From NCBI GenBank assembly GCA_016630955.3, contig CM049990.2, positions 1,674,001 through 1,738,000 on the forward strand: 64,000 nucleotides of DNA, read 5' to 3'. Shown here in pieces: positions 36,301-44,639 of this stretch. Under the pieces are notes generated by a model. It saw nothing but the letters and a program-made list of their open reading frames with translations. It searched no databases and had not been told where the DNA came from. The DNA comes from Didymella arachidicola. Its lineage: Eukaryota; Ascomycota; Dothideomycetes; Pleosporales; Didymellaceae. The translations under genes and the position numbers were made by a program. The first letter of the stretch is position 1, and each line of letters begins with the position of its first letter.

Positions 36301-36976
36301 AGCGTCGCAGCATCAGCTTGGTGTTTCCTACGAGGCGAACGGACAGATCAAGGATGCTGTGAGGCTGCTAGAGCACGTAGTCAAGGTGCGCAACGACGCA
36401 CTCGCAGAGACTCACCCTAGTCGGCTAGCGTCGCAGCATCAGCTTGGTGTTTCCTACTGGGCGAACGGACAGATCAAGGATGCTGTGAGGCTGCTAGAGC
36501 ACGTAGTCAAGGTGCGCGACGACACACTCGCAGAGACTCACCCTGATCGGCTAGCGTCGCAGCATCAGCTTGGTGTTTCCTACGAGGCGAACGGACAGAT
36601 CAAGGATGCTGTGAGACTGCTAGAGCACGTAGTCAAGGTGCGCGACGACACACTCGCAGAGACTCACCCTAGTCGGCTAGCGTCGCAGCATCAGCTTGGT
36701 GTTTCCTACTGGGCGAACGGACAGATCAAGGATGCTGTGAGGCTGCTAGAGCACGTAGTCAAGGTGCGCGACGACACACTCGCAGAGACTCACCCTGATC
36801 GGCTAGCGTCGCAGCATCAGCTTGGTGTTTCCTACGAGGCGAACGGACAGATCAAGGATGCTGTGAGGCTGCTAGAGCACGTAGTCAAGGTGCGCAACGA
36901 CGCACTCGCAGAGACTCACCCTAATCGGCTAGCGTCGCAGGGCTGGTTACGTTATATGATTTCGCATAAAGAATGA
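33344..36976 (+). CDS. HET - NB-ARC - TPR NLR-like protein (heterokaryon incompatibility type)
   Basis: Two exons, 33344-34118 and 34185-36976 (66-bp intron, GTACGT donor, GCTGACC branch); the product is 1188 residues. An N-terminal HET domain (about 1-190) shows AILSHTW, YFWVDTCCINK and RGWTLQELLAP. After PFPKNRYFVGR comes an NB-ARC/STAND module: P-loop GLGGAGKTQ (about 302-310), Walker B WLLVLDNADD (about 378-387), FTTR sensor (about 414-417) and an LPLAIAQAA GLPL-like motif. From residue 711 there are eleven 42-residue TPRs and a cut-off twelfth. In other fungi HET-NLRs detect non-self and trigger cell death; that is family knowledge. The ligand is unknown. The last TPR stops after RLASQ, so the C-terminus is probably truncated. 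Confidence 0.92.
35540..36940 (+). repeat. 11.1 tandem copies of a 126-bp TPR unit
   Basis: Units start every 126 bp from 35540 (CGG CTA GCG TCG CAG...) to 36925, followed by 15 bp of a twelfth. They are nearly identical at DNA level, including synonymous sites. Protein differences fall at few positions of the 42-residue unit: position 7 (Ala/Gln), 13 (Lys/Trp/Glu), 32-35 (RNDA, RDDT, QDST), 39 (Thr/Ala) and 42 (Ser/Asp/Asn). Position 13 runs K-W-E-W-K-W-E-W-E-W-E, so duplication by two-unit (252-bp) blocks is likely. Confidence 0.95.
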
Positions 36977-37277
36977 ATTCTATTCTTTCTCTTGCAACGT
37001 TTCTATGTCGTGTATTCTCAGCAGCGTTTCTTGATGCAACGCTTCGACATGCCTCAGGCAGTCAGGCGCTTCAAAGGCTATATTTCAGAGCTAAGGTCTG
37101 AGAATACACGTAAGCATAACCATTGCGACTCGACAGTAATCTATACATGTCGTAAATCTTAAAAAAAGATCTCAAGAGCTATAGAGTACTCCACTCAATC
37201 GCAAAGGCCTGAGGACTTAACTTGCATGTCTACTTTAGGAGATTTCTGACAAATATATATCTGAACCATGTAGAGTG

Positions 37278-38945
37278 CTAGTACATCTTCGCAACCGGGA
37301 TTCTCCATGAGGTCGCTGGACTGTTGTCTGATGCTATCACCCCGCCAGTTCGCGCTACTTTATTTGATGGCGGTGGAGCTTCTGACGCTGGTTCCTTGCG
37401 CTTGCGACCACGCTGTCCCTTCTGTGCTGCAGCCTTGTCCTTTTCCGCACGCCTCACCTTCGCCTCTTCTAGGTCCTCAAAACTCATCACTTTCGCCTTT
37501 CCTAGCACGATAGATCTGGTCGACCTACGAGCCTTAGCTTCGTTGTTGATTTTCAAGAGAAAACGGTTGCGGTCCTTTAGCAGGGCTCGCTCGGCGAACG
37601 AGATCTAAGCAGCGTTTGTGAGTTTCTGTATGCGACCCCTTGTCTCGTTAGGCACGTTGGTGTCTTGCTTGATCACGTTGTGCAAGGATGTAAGCGCTTC
37701 CGCTATCACTGGCGTTACCGGTGTGATGGGTGTTTGAAGCACTGTATCAGCCGCACTGGTGCCTGCAAGGGTGGCTTCCAGGATGATGACCTCAACTGGA
37801 GGTCTCGGGATATCTTTCAGCACTCTTTCCGGATTAAAGGGGTACAGACCGGTCGCAGCCCATCCAGATCTGATGTTCCTTTCGGTCAATGCTGTATCTC
37901 TAGCAGGACTGTACAGATAGGTAAAATGTTCTTTGCTGATTACATCTATGCCTCCCTGGTTGAGTTGTTCGACCTGGTCACGATACGCTGTCTTTAAGGG
38001 TGCGAAAGGGCCGACATCGCAGGGCTGTAGCTTGTGAGATGTGTGGGAGGGCAGACGACACAGGATGATGTTGTTAGTAAGACAGAACTCCAGGATCTTG
38101 AGTGTTTCATGACTTCCAAAGCCATCGCAGATTAGCATACGTGGCTTCCCGTTAGCTCGTGCTCTAGTTTGAGGATCAAATACGCGTGTGAGCCACTCCA
38201 AGTTGATGTTGGAGTCGTTGTAGCCGTTCTCCGAGTGCGCATAATGCCACCCCGGGGTCTTGTGCGTAGTCCAGTTGCTGCGATGAGTTGAAGCGGGCAT
38301 ATAATGTGTGGCAGCAGCGCCCTGCCATCTGCACTCACGCATTCGACTGCGGTGACCATCGTCCGCTTTACGCCCCCACCTCTATAGTTCCGTCGGTCAT
38401 CCTTACCTACCAGGACCTTGACCGAGCCAAGCATGCTTAGCATGACGCCTGTCTCGTCCATGTTGTACACGTTCTCTGGCAAGACAGCCGGGTCCTGCAG
38501 CACCTGTCCGATTATATCAAACCACTCGACTATCTTGCCATATACGTTATTCTCGTGACGTTTCCAATCTATCGACTTGACTTTTCTCGCTTGTAGCTCT
38601 GGGTGACGCTCTGCGAAGGCTTTCGGCCAATTCTTGCCCGGGGGCTTGATCGGTTGCGTCTTCGTGGACCGCTGACGAGCTATACTATAAGCTAGAAGGC
38701 GTATAAACTTTGATGCGCACTGGGTGGCCAAGGTTAGACATTAGCAGCAAGAATTGTACCAGAGCTTTCTCCTCCTCTCGACTGAGGTACTGCTGGCGCT
38801 GCGCCTGCTCCTCGCGCGAGCGTCGGCCGTTGCGGCGATGAACAAGGGTAGAGATTGGAATATTGCTGTGTTCTGATCGAGCAGCATACGTATCACGCAC
38901 GCCTAGAGGCAAGGTCTGCACCAGCGCTCGGCTGGCTGGGTCCAT
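37278..38945 (-). pseudogene. Tc5/jerky-like DDE transposase remnant inside the 7-kb unit
   Basis: Pieces in order from ATG 38945: an HTH region (STLVHRRNGRRSREE), a frameshift near 38715 (the text continues FIRLLAYSIARQRS), PPGKNWPKAFAERHPEL and YNMDETGVMLS with the first Asp. A second frameshift lies near 38300. Then come LICDGFGSHE with the second Asp and LQPCDVGPFAPLK with the third. A TAG near 37605 follows, where reading through continues ISFAERALLKDRNRF. The C-terminus is Lys/Arg-rich (KGQRGRKRKEP). It is a pogo/Tc5-type nuclease distinct from E1-E9. It starts 613 bp from the right end of the unit, as a transposase of that unit would. It is not functional as read. Confidence 0.85.
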
Positions 38946-39074
38946 GTCGGCGTAGGTGACGAGAGGAGGGCGGGCTTGAGTAAGAAGCTGACAAGGGTGT
39001 TACCCTCGCGCTGCTCACCCTCGATCTCTAAAAATAGCAAGAAGGCGCAGTGCGCGTGCAGAGAAGCTTCGAGA

Positions 39075-39558
39075 AGCATGCGCCACAGCTAGAGCATCTT
39101 AGGCATAGAGGCAGGTGTACAATGCAGGCCGCTTAGTGTAAAGTACGGGCTTTCTTAGCGTGCAGAGAAGCCTTGCGCAAGTGGGGGAGGCCTGCACGTC
39201 TCCGTGGATAAATCCGGAGCAGATATTCTCGGTCGCTGCAGGTCTTCACACTTTGCAAGGCATAATTTGACACAGTAGGTCGTACTCTAGAGCCTCTGAA
39301 TTGGCGATCATAGCAGAGTCTGACAAGAGAACAGGGGTGCATTGTTGTTGAAGTCTCCTGCAGTGTTGAAGATATGTCTGTAAGTATGCGCAAGACCGCT
39401 GTAATTTTACGGTTTGATCCTGGCAATAGATTGTGTTCTTACTTAGGTATATCGCTATTCTTGCTTAAGTTTTGTAGGACAGTGGCTCCAAGCGTGGTAC
39501 TGCTTGAAGATTTTCATGGTTCTGCGCGGTGGGATGTTCTACCCGTAGGGAGGGAGGT
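39075..39558 (-). repeat. right inverted arm of the 7-kb unit
   Basis: This is the inverted counterpart of 32597-33080 with matching offsets. It lies upstream of the transposase remnant and would contain its promoter. Confidence 0.7.
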
Positions 39559-39660
39559 TATAGCTATATATTGTTAGGCCCTGCCTGCCCGGCATCGTCC
39601 GGCAGAAGTGCGGCTGACGATATAGTACTGTTCCGGCCTTAACTCTCTTATCAGAGAGAG

Positions 39661-40172
39661 TGTTACGAACCCGAGACGGGACACGGCAGAAGATAAGAGA
39701 AAGAAGGATTGATGACACTCGGGGACAACCCGCAGGCCTTCAAGAAGGTCAGCACCCAGAACCAATGACGACGTAACCCCTCATGTTCCAAAGCCTTGGC
39801 GGAACGCCACCATGGAACAAGTCACGTGATGTTCCAAAGAATCTCACGATGTTCCAAGCAGTACCAAGTTGGAACAACGATAGAACAGTAGAACAAGCAT
39901 GGAACACCTTCGTGTATATAGCAGATAGGAACACAACCCTTATGGTTTGTGTTCAACCTCAGTTATCAAGTTTGTCTTTGGATCTCAAACCCAACCTTCA
40001 AGCTAGACAGTCTACTCTGTACTACTTATCGTTGACCCTGCCTTCGAGACTGACAGATCGTATCTGTATACCTCACTGCAACCCAAACCCCTTGTGTCCC
40101 TGTTACCGTACTCATCCCCGAGAACCAATAGAACTAGTGCTTACGAGCTTTGCTTAAAGTACGACTTCAACA
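39661..40172. mobile_element. 512-bp solo LTR
   Basis: The segment begins TGTTACG, ends TTCAACA, and is flanked on both sides by the 5-bp duplication GAGAG (39656-39660 and 40173-40177). A TATA-like gtgtatata lies in the middle. No primer-binding site or gag-pol sequence follows, so it is a single LTR left by recombination. Whether it is Copia or Gypsy type cannot be told. An open frame inside it (39783-40157) is not a gene. Confidence 0.72.
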
Positions 40173-40240
40173 GAGAGTCGTGATTCCTTTTGGGCTTGCT
40201 GGCGCAGGTGGGCTGGGTCTGCGCTTGACATATATATATA

Positions 40241-42074
40241 ACGCTTTGTACGGCTGAATGGCGCACCCCACTAAAATGGCGCACCTTGCCAAGACCTCAC
40301 TACTTTTAACCACCACCAACAATGTCGCAACAAATTAATCTTGAATTGCTTCCTCGTGGAGAGAGAATTGACCTTGCTATCAAAGCTATGAAATCAAACG
40401 CGAATCTAAGCCAGCGACGCGCTGCTGCTGTCTACAACGTGCCTGAAACTACCCTTCGAAGGCAACGCGCCAAACCAGCTTCTCAACGCGTTGTCCACCC
40501 TAACGCGTGTAAGCTTACAAGGCAAGAAGAGGAGGTGCTTATTCAATACATAAGGAAGCTTGAACCGCGAGGCTTTGGCCCTACGCTTGCCTACGTGCGA
40601 GAGATGGCTGATCAACTGCTAGCTGCTCGCAGTGCAGGCAAGGTTGGAGAACACTGGGTCTACCGGTTTATCAGACGGAAACCTGAGATCAAGTCTCAGA
40701 TTTCTAGACCAAGGGATTACCGGAGAGTCCTGTGCAGCGATCTAGCTATTATCAGTCCCTGGTTTGACCTTGTACGCAATGTCAAAGCCAAGTACGGCAT
40801 CCTAGACCAAGATACCTACAACTTTGACGAGACTAGGTTCCAGATAGGCGTTGGAGGGTCAGTTAAGGTAGTAACTGCTTCTGAGAGACGTCTTGCACCA
40901 CTCAGCGTCCAGCCTAGCGATCGTGAGTGGATAACTCTGATCGCTTGTATCAACGCGATGGGCTGGTCTATCCTACCCTTCTTTATCCTTAAAGCAAAGC
41001 ACCACGACAAGGCCTGGTACGTTAACAACCTAAAGGATTAGAGGATTAGGGTTAGCAAGAATGGCTGGACCTCGAATGAGCTTGGCCTTGCCAGGCTAAA
41101 GCACTTTATCCAGCATACAGAGGCTGCTACTGTAGGTAGCCATCAGCTGCTGATTATTGATGGCCACGAGAGCCATAAGTCACTCGAATTCCAAAAGCTC
41201 TGCGAGGAAAGCAAGATTATTGCTCTCTGCATGCCTCCGCACGCCTCTCACATCCTGCAGCCACTTAACGTTAGGTGTTTTGCCCCGCTAAAGCAGGCGT
41301 ATAAGAAGGAAATCAAAAGCTTAGCAGACAGTTACATCACCCATGTGGACAAAAAGACCTTCTTAGCAACGTTTCAACCAGTATACGACAAGGCTATATT
41401 AAAGAGCAACATTATATCAAGCTTTAAAGCAACTGGCTTGGTTCCACTTAACCTAGAGGTGGTGCTGTCAAGGCTTAAAGTCAAGCCTCGCACGCCAACA
41501 CCGCCTCTACCAGGGCCTACTAACTGGCAACCTAAAACACCAACCAACGCAATTGAAATTAACAGCCAGACAACGCTAATAATCAAGAGGATAAGGGAAC
41601 ATAAGAGTTCCTCTCCTGACTCAATTATTGAGATGGTTCTGCAGGTCAAAAGGGGGTCTGTAAAGAGGGACCATTCGCACACGCTGCTTGAGGCAAGGAT
41701 AGCTAAGCTTGAGCAGGTAAATGAGGCTGCTTCTGAGCGTAAGAAGCGCAAAAAGAAGCGGATTCAGGAAGGCGGGACTCTCTCGCAGGCAGAGGCAGAG
41801 GAAATACTAAAGGAGATAGACGCTAAGGCTGAGGCACAAGAAGGTGGTGCGCAGGTAGGTAGCAGCAGTAAAAATAAACGTCGCTGTAAGACGTGCAGCA
41901 AGACCGGGCACAACAAGCGCACCTGCTAGAAAGATGTAGCAGAGATAGAGGATTAATCTAAGCCATCGCACGCCTGAATTGCTTGTTGTAGTGTTGAGAT
42001 ATTAAGGTGCAAAGGTGAATGTGCGACAAAGCGCGCCATTTCAGTAGGGTGCGCCATTCAGCCGTACAAAGCGT
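40241..42074 (+). mobile_element. E3: Fot1/Pogo-like DNA transposon (decayed)
   Basis: TA is present at 40239-40240 and 42075-42076. Inverted ends start ACGCTTTGTACGGCTGAATG. The motif AATGGCGCACC lies twice at 18-bp spacing, followed by CTTGCCAAGACC (left) or its diverged form (right). It was inserted in a run of TA repeats. One transposase frame is present in the opposite orientation to its neighbours. Confidence 0.9.
40322..41929 (+). pseudogene. E3 transposase, one TAG and a lost catalytic Asp
   Basis: A single frame from ATG 40322 to the stop at 41927-41929 (536 codons) is interrupted only by TAG at 41039-41041 (codon 240). E4 has Trp there (QDW-VIRVS), so TGG became TAG. The first two catalytic Asp (NFDETRF, IIDGHESH) remain, although the usual Gly after the first is Arg. 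The third site is LQPLNVRCF, with Asn for Asp. The tail has a basic coiled segment and the knuckle CKTCSKTGHNKRTC. It is inactive on two counts. Confidence 0.9.
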
Positions 42075-42084
42075 TACTAGTATA

Positions 42085-43948
42085 ACGTCCATACTAGGTT
42101 CGTGGGCCACCGCCTCTCGTGGGCCACTTTTGCCAAGACCCCACCAAAACCCACCCTATTATGGCCCAAAATACCACAAACTGGCGCTGCATGAGGCGGA
42201 ACAAGCTGCAATATTACTCAGAGACTAATTCTACATCATTCTTGCACGTTCGCGCGTTGTGCCCACTCTCTCCGCACCGTCCGCAGCGTCGTTGTGATGG
42301 TTCACCTCCTTCAGCGCACACCCTCTTTTTTGGCTTCTTACCATCACCACGCGCGCCAAACTCCTGCAGAGCAACTAGTCGCTGCGCCTCTCCAACTGTT
42401 ATGCTCCCTCCTGACTGGATCTTCTTTCTTTTGTGCGGTTTACGCTCTGTTGCAGCTGCTAGAGCCTCGTGCAGCTCAGCTATTTCCTTCTTGGCTAAAG
42501 CTAGCTCGTACACCACACCCTTTGCCCCCTTTAGGAGGTGCTCAGACGCGCTGGTAGTAGACGTTGGTGAGCTACCAAATCCCCTCTTATACTTGTCTTG
42601 AATTAGAGTTGATTGCAACTCAAATTCGTTAACGTTCTTTGGGGTTTGCGACTGCCAGGGTTCGTTATTTGAAGGGAGGGGTGGCGATGGAGTACGCAGC
42701 TTCACATTCAGGGTCGATATGACGCGATCCGGGGCAAACGGAGCCAATCCGGCCCCTCGGAACCCTCCTTGAATATTGCTAGGGGTAATAGCTTTGTTAT
42801 AAGCCGCTATGAAGCATAGGAGGAACTCCTGCTTTGTGATGTGGTTGATCCGGTTGTGTATGAGCTGATTGACCTCATCCCCGTACGCCTTCTTCAGAGG
42901 GCCAAAACAAGCCACATCAAGTGGCTGTAAGAGGTGCGATGAGTGCGCAGGCATTGTAAGAACCACAATCTTGTTCTCTTTGCAGTATTGGGTGAATGCT
43001 GCGGCCTGGTGGCTCTCATGGCCGTCTACAAGTAGCAAACGGTAGGTCCTATAGGTACGCTCCTTAGTATGCCTGTCAAAGTGCTTCAACCAGTCAAGAC
43101 CAAGCTCGTTGTTAGTCCAGCCGTTCTCAGAGACCCTAATTACCCAGTCCTGGGGCAGATCTTTGTTCTTAGTCCATTTGATCTGGTGGTCTTTGCCTTT
43201 AAGGATGATGAAGGGTGGGATGGCCCACCCTGTAGCATTCACGCCCAAAATCAACGTAGCCCACTCCTTACTGCCTGGCTGGATCTGCTTTGCTTGTCCT
43301 GGGTTCTCTGCGTCTGCAACTACTGCTCCAGGGATAATCTGACCCATTGCAAAGCCAGTCTCGTCAAAGTTGTACGTGTCGTTGTCCTGGATGCCGTACT
43401 TGGCTTTAACATTGGCTACAAGGCGAAACCAGCCTTGTATCAACTCAGGATCCTCGCAGAGGGCTCTCTTGTAGTCGTGCTTGCGATTAAACTTTACTTT
43501 AAGCCTTGGTTGACGCTTAACAAAGTTGTTGGGCCAGTCCCGCCCAACAGGGGCCATTCCGCGCTCTTCTCGTAGTATATTGGCCATATCAGCCACATCT
43601 GACAAGCGAGGGGGTGCTCCTCGCTGTATGAGGTAAAGAACGTGATCAACAATCACTCCCTCCGCGTGCTCATCTAGATACCGTCGGCTAGGCATAGAAT
43701 CGACTATTGAGAGCCCTCCGGCGCGTCGTCGGGCTAGTGTAGTTCTGGGTACCTTGTAGATAGCTGCAGCGCGTCGCTCTGAGAGATTTGCATCTTGATT
43801 GAGAGCTTGAAGCGCAAGCTGTATCTGACGCTCTTTTGACGCGTTAAACTGTAGTTGTTGGGGAGGCATAAGGGGGAAGGGAGTTTTGGTGGGGTCTTGG
43901 CAAAAGTGGCCCACAAGAGGCGGTGGCCCACGAACCCAGTATGGACGT
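42085..43948 (-). mobile_element. E4: apparently intact Fot1/Pogo-like transposon
   Basis: TA is present at 42083-42084 and 43949-43950. TIRs of about 65 bp differ at only a few positions: ACGTCCATACT(A/G)GGTTCG, then GTGGGCCAC twice at 17-bp spacing, then CTTTTGCCAAGACC. The length is 1864 bp with one uninterrupted transposase. It lies only 10 bp from the end of E3. Intact ends plus an intact frame make it the best candidate for a recently mobile copy here. Confidence 0.93.
42214..43869 (-). CDS. Fot1/Pogo-type transposase, full length (E4)
   Basis: 551 residues from ATG 43869 (MPPQQLQF...); an in-frame upstream ATG at 43914 lies inside the TIR and is disfavoured. Order: psq-type HTH (about 15-50), second CENP-B-like HTH (about 65-125), DDE core with Asp169 (NFDETGF), Asp282 (LVDGHESH) and Asp318 (LQPLDVACF), giving DD35D, then an Ala/Lys-rich coiled segment. 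A CCHC zinc knuckle CGRCGESGHNARTC (529-542) ends the protein. All catalytic residues are present and no stop interrupts it. Its E1 relative shares the most sequence. It cuts and pastes its own element at TA sites. Confidence 0.93.
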   Translation of the reverse strand: MPPQQLQFNASKERQIQLALQALNQDANLSERRAAAIYKVPRTTLARRRAGGLSIVDSMPSRRYLDEHAEGVIVDHVLYLIQRGAPPRLSDVADMANILREERGMAPVGRDWPNNFVKRQPRLKVKFNRKHDYKRALCEDPELIQGWFRLVANVKAKYGIQDNDTYNFDETGFAMGQIIPGAVVADAENPGQAKQIQPGSKEWATLILGVNATGWAIPPFIILKGKDHQIKWTKNKDLPQDWVIRVSENGWTNNELGLDWLKHFDRHTKERTYRTYRLLLVDGHESHQAAAFTQYCKENKIVVLTMPAHSSHLLQPLDVACFGPLKKAYGDEVNQLIHNRINHITKQEFLLCFIAAYNKAITPSNIQGGFRGAGLAPFAPDRVISTLNVKLRTPSPPLPSNNEPWQSQTPKNVNEFELQSTLIQDKYKRGFGSSPTSTTSASEHLLKGAKGVVYELALAKKEIAELHEALAAATERKPHKRKKIQSGGSITVGEAQRLVALQEFGARGDGKKPKKRVCAEGGEPSQRRCGRCGESGHNARTCKNDVELVSE

Positions 43949-44639
43949 TAGTAATAACTTTTTACTAGTGCTTTATTTTTGTAGTTATTAACTATCTATT
44001 AATTACCTGCAGGCTGTTAATTAGCGTTATTTTTGGAAATAAAAATCGTCAATCTAAACCACCTTTGGCCAAGTGTGGGATGTGGAGAGACGCGCCACGG
44101 GCCAAAGTCGCGCCCTCTTCTGGTGCCGCTTGGTCAGCCACCCCGCAAAACCTATCCCTATCAATGTCTTCCCAACGACGCATTACAAGGCTATGGCAAA
44201 GTCTGGCGCCTCTCTCCACGCGGCAGAATAAGGAAAACGCAGGGGACGCGATCGTCACCATAAAAGGCAGGAAAACACCACGACTCGAGACGGTCCGCTC
44301 GCGTACCTGCGCTATCACGTTATCACCCCCAGAGATAGGGCGGCCTATCGTTTTCCGTCCAACAATGTCAGTCGTCGAGTAAATTCAGCGTCGCATAGCC
44401 TCCAGGTCGCTTCCGATGTTACCTCCGACGGAATCCTACCCCAGCAAAACGACCTTTTGATCCGCAATGACGAGAGTGGGGAGCGATAGCCGGCCGTACC
44501 TGAGTCAGGAAGCATCGAGCAGCCTCCGATAGCGACCGCACCAAGACTTTTGCGTCTGTGTATTTAACAAGCAGCAAGCATGCTCGTGCTGCAAGGTCTT
44601 GAGTATCTGTTGCGGGCTTCAGTCCTTCATCTCGACACC
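43949..44639. other. spacer between E4 and the esterase gene
   Basis: About 690 bp. The first 100 bp is AT-rich; the rest is the esterase upstream region and possibly its 5' leader. No gene is supported. Confidence 0.45.

Larger units (their letters stand above)
32597..39558. mobile_element. 7-kb TA-flanked unit with ~0.48-kb inverted arms, carrying the HET-NLR and a DDE transposase
   Basis: TA stands at 32595-32596 and 39559-39560. The ends begin ACCTCCCTCCCT and continue (with four spacing bases that differ) through GTAGAACATCCC(G/A)CCGCGC and AGAACCA in inverted order. The arms stay collinear inward: TGCACCCCT lies at offset about 214 in both, CTCCGG at 339, AGCGG..GCATTGTACA at about 421 and CTGTGGCGC at about 468. 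Between the arms are the NLR gene (plus) and a decayed transposase (minus), converging. The TA flanks and the transposase class agree with Tc1/mariner-Pogo/Tc5 biology. That the NLR is cargo is inference. The alternative is two opposed copies of one repeat family flanking the gene. Confidence 0.6.

Noticed and set aside
35540..36940. regular repeats suggesting a CRISPR-like array
   Set aside because: The units are contiguous 126-bp coding TPRs without spacers, in frame with the NLR gene of a eukaryote.
39783..40157. 124-codon frame in the solo LTR
   Set aside because: It lies wholly within the LTR, and no retroelement protein motif is visible.
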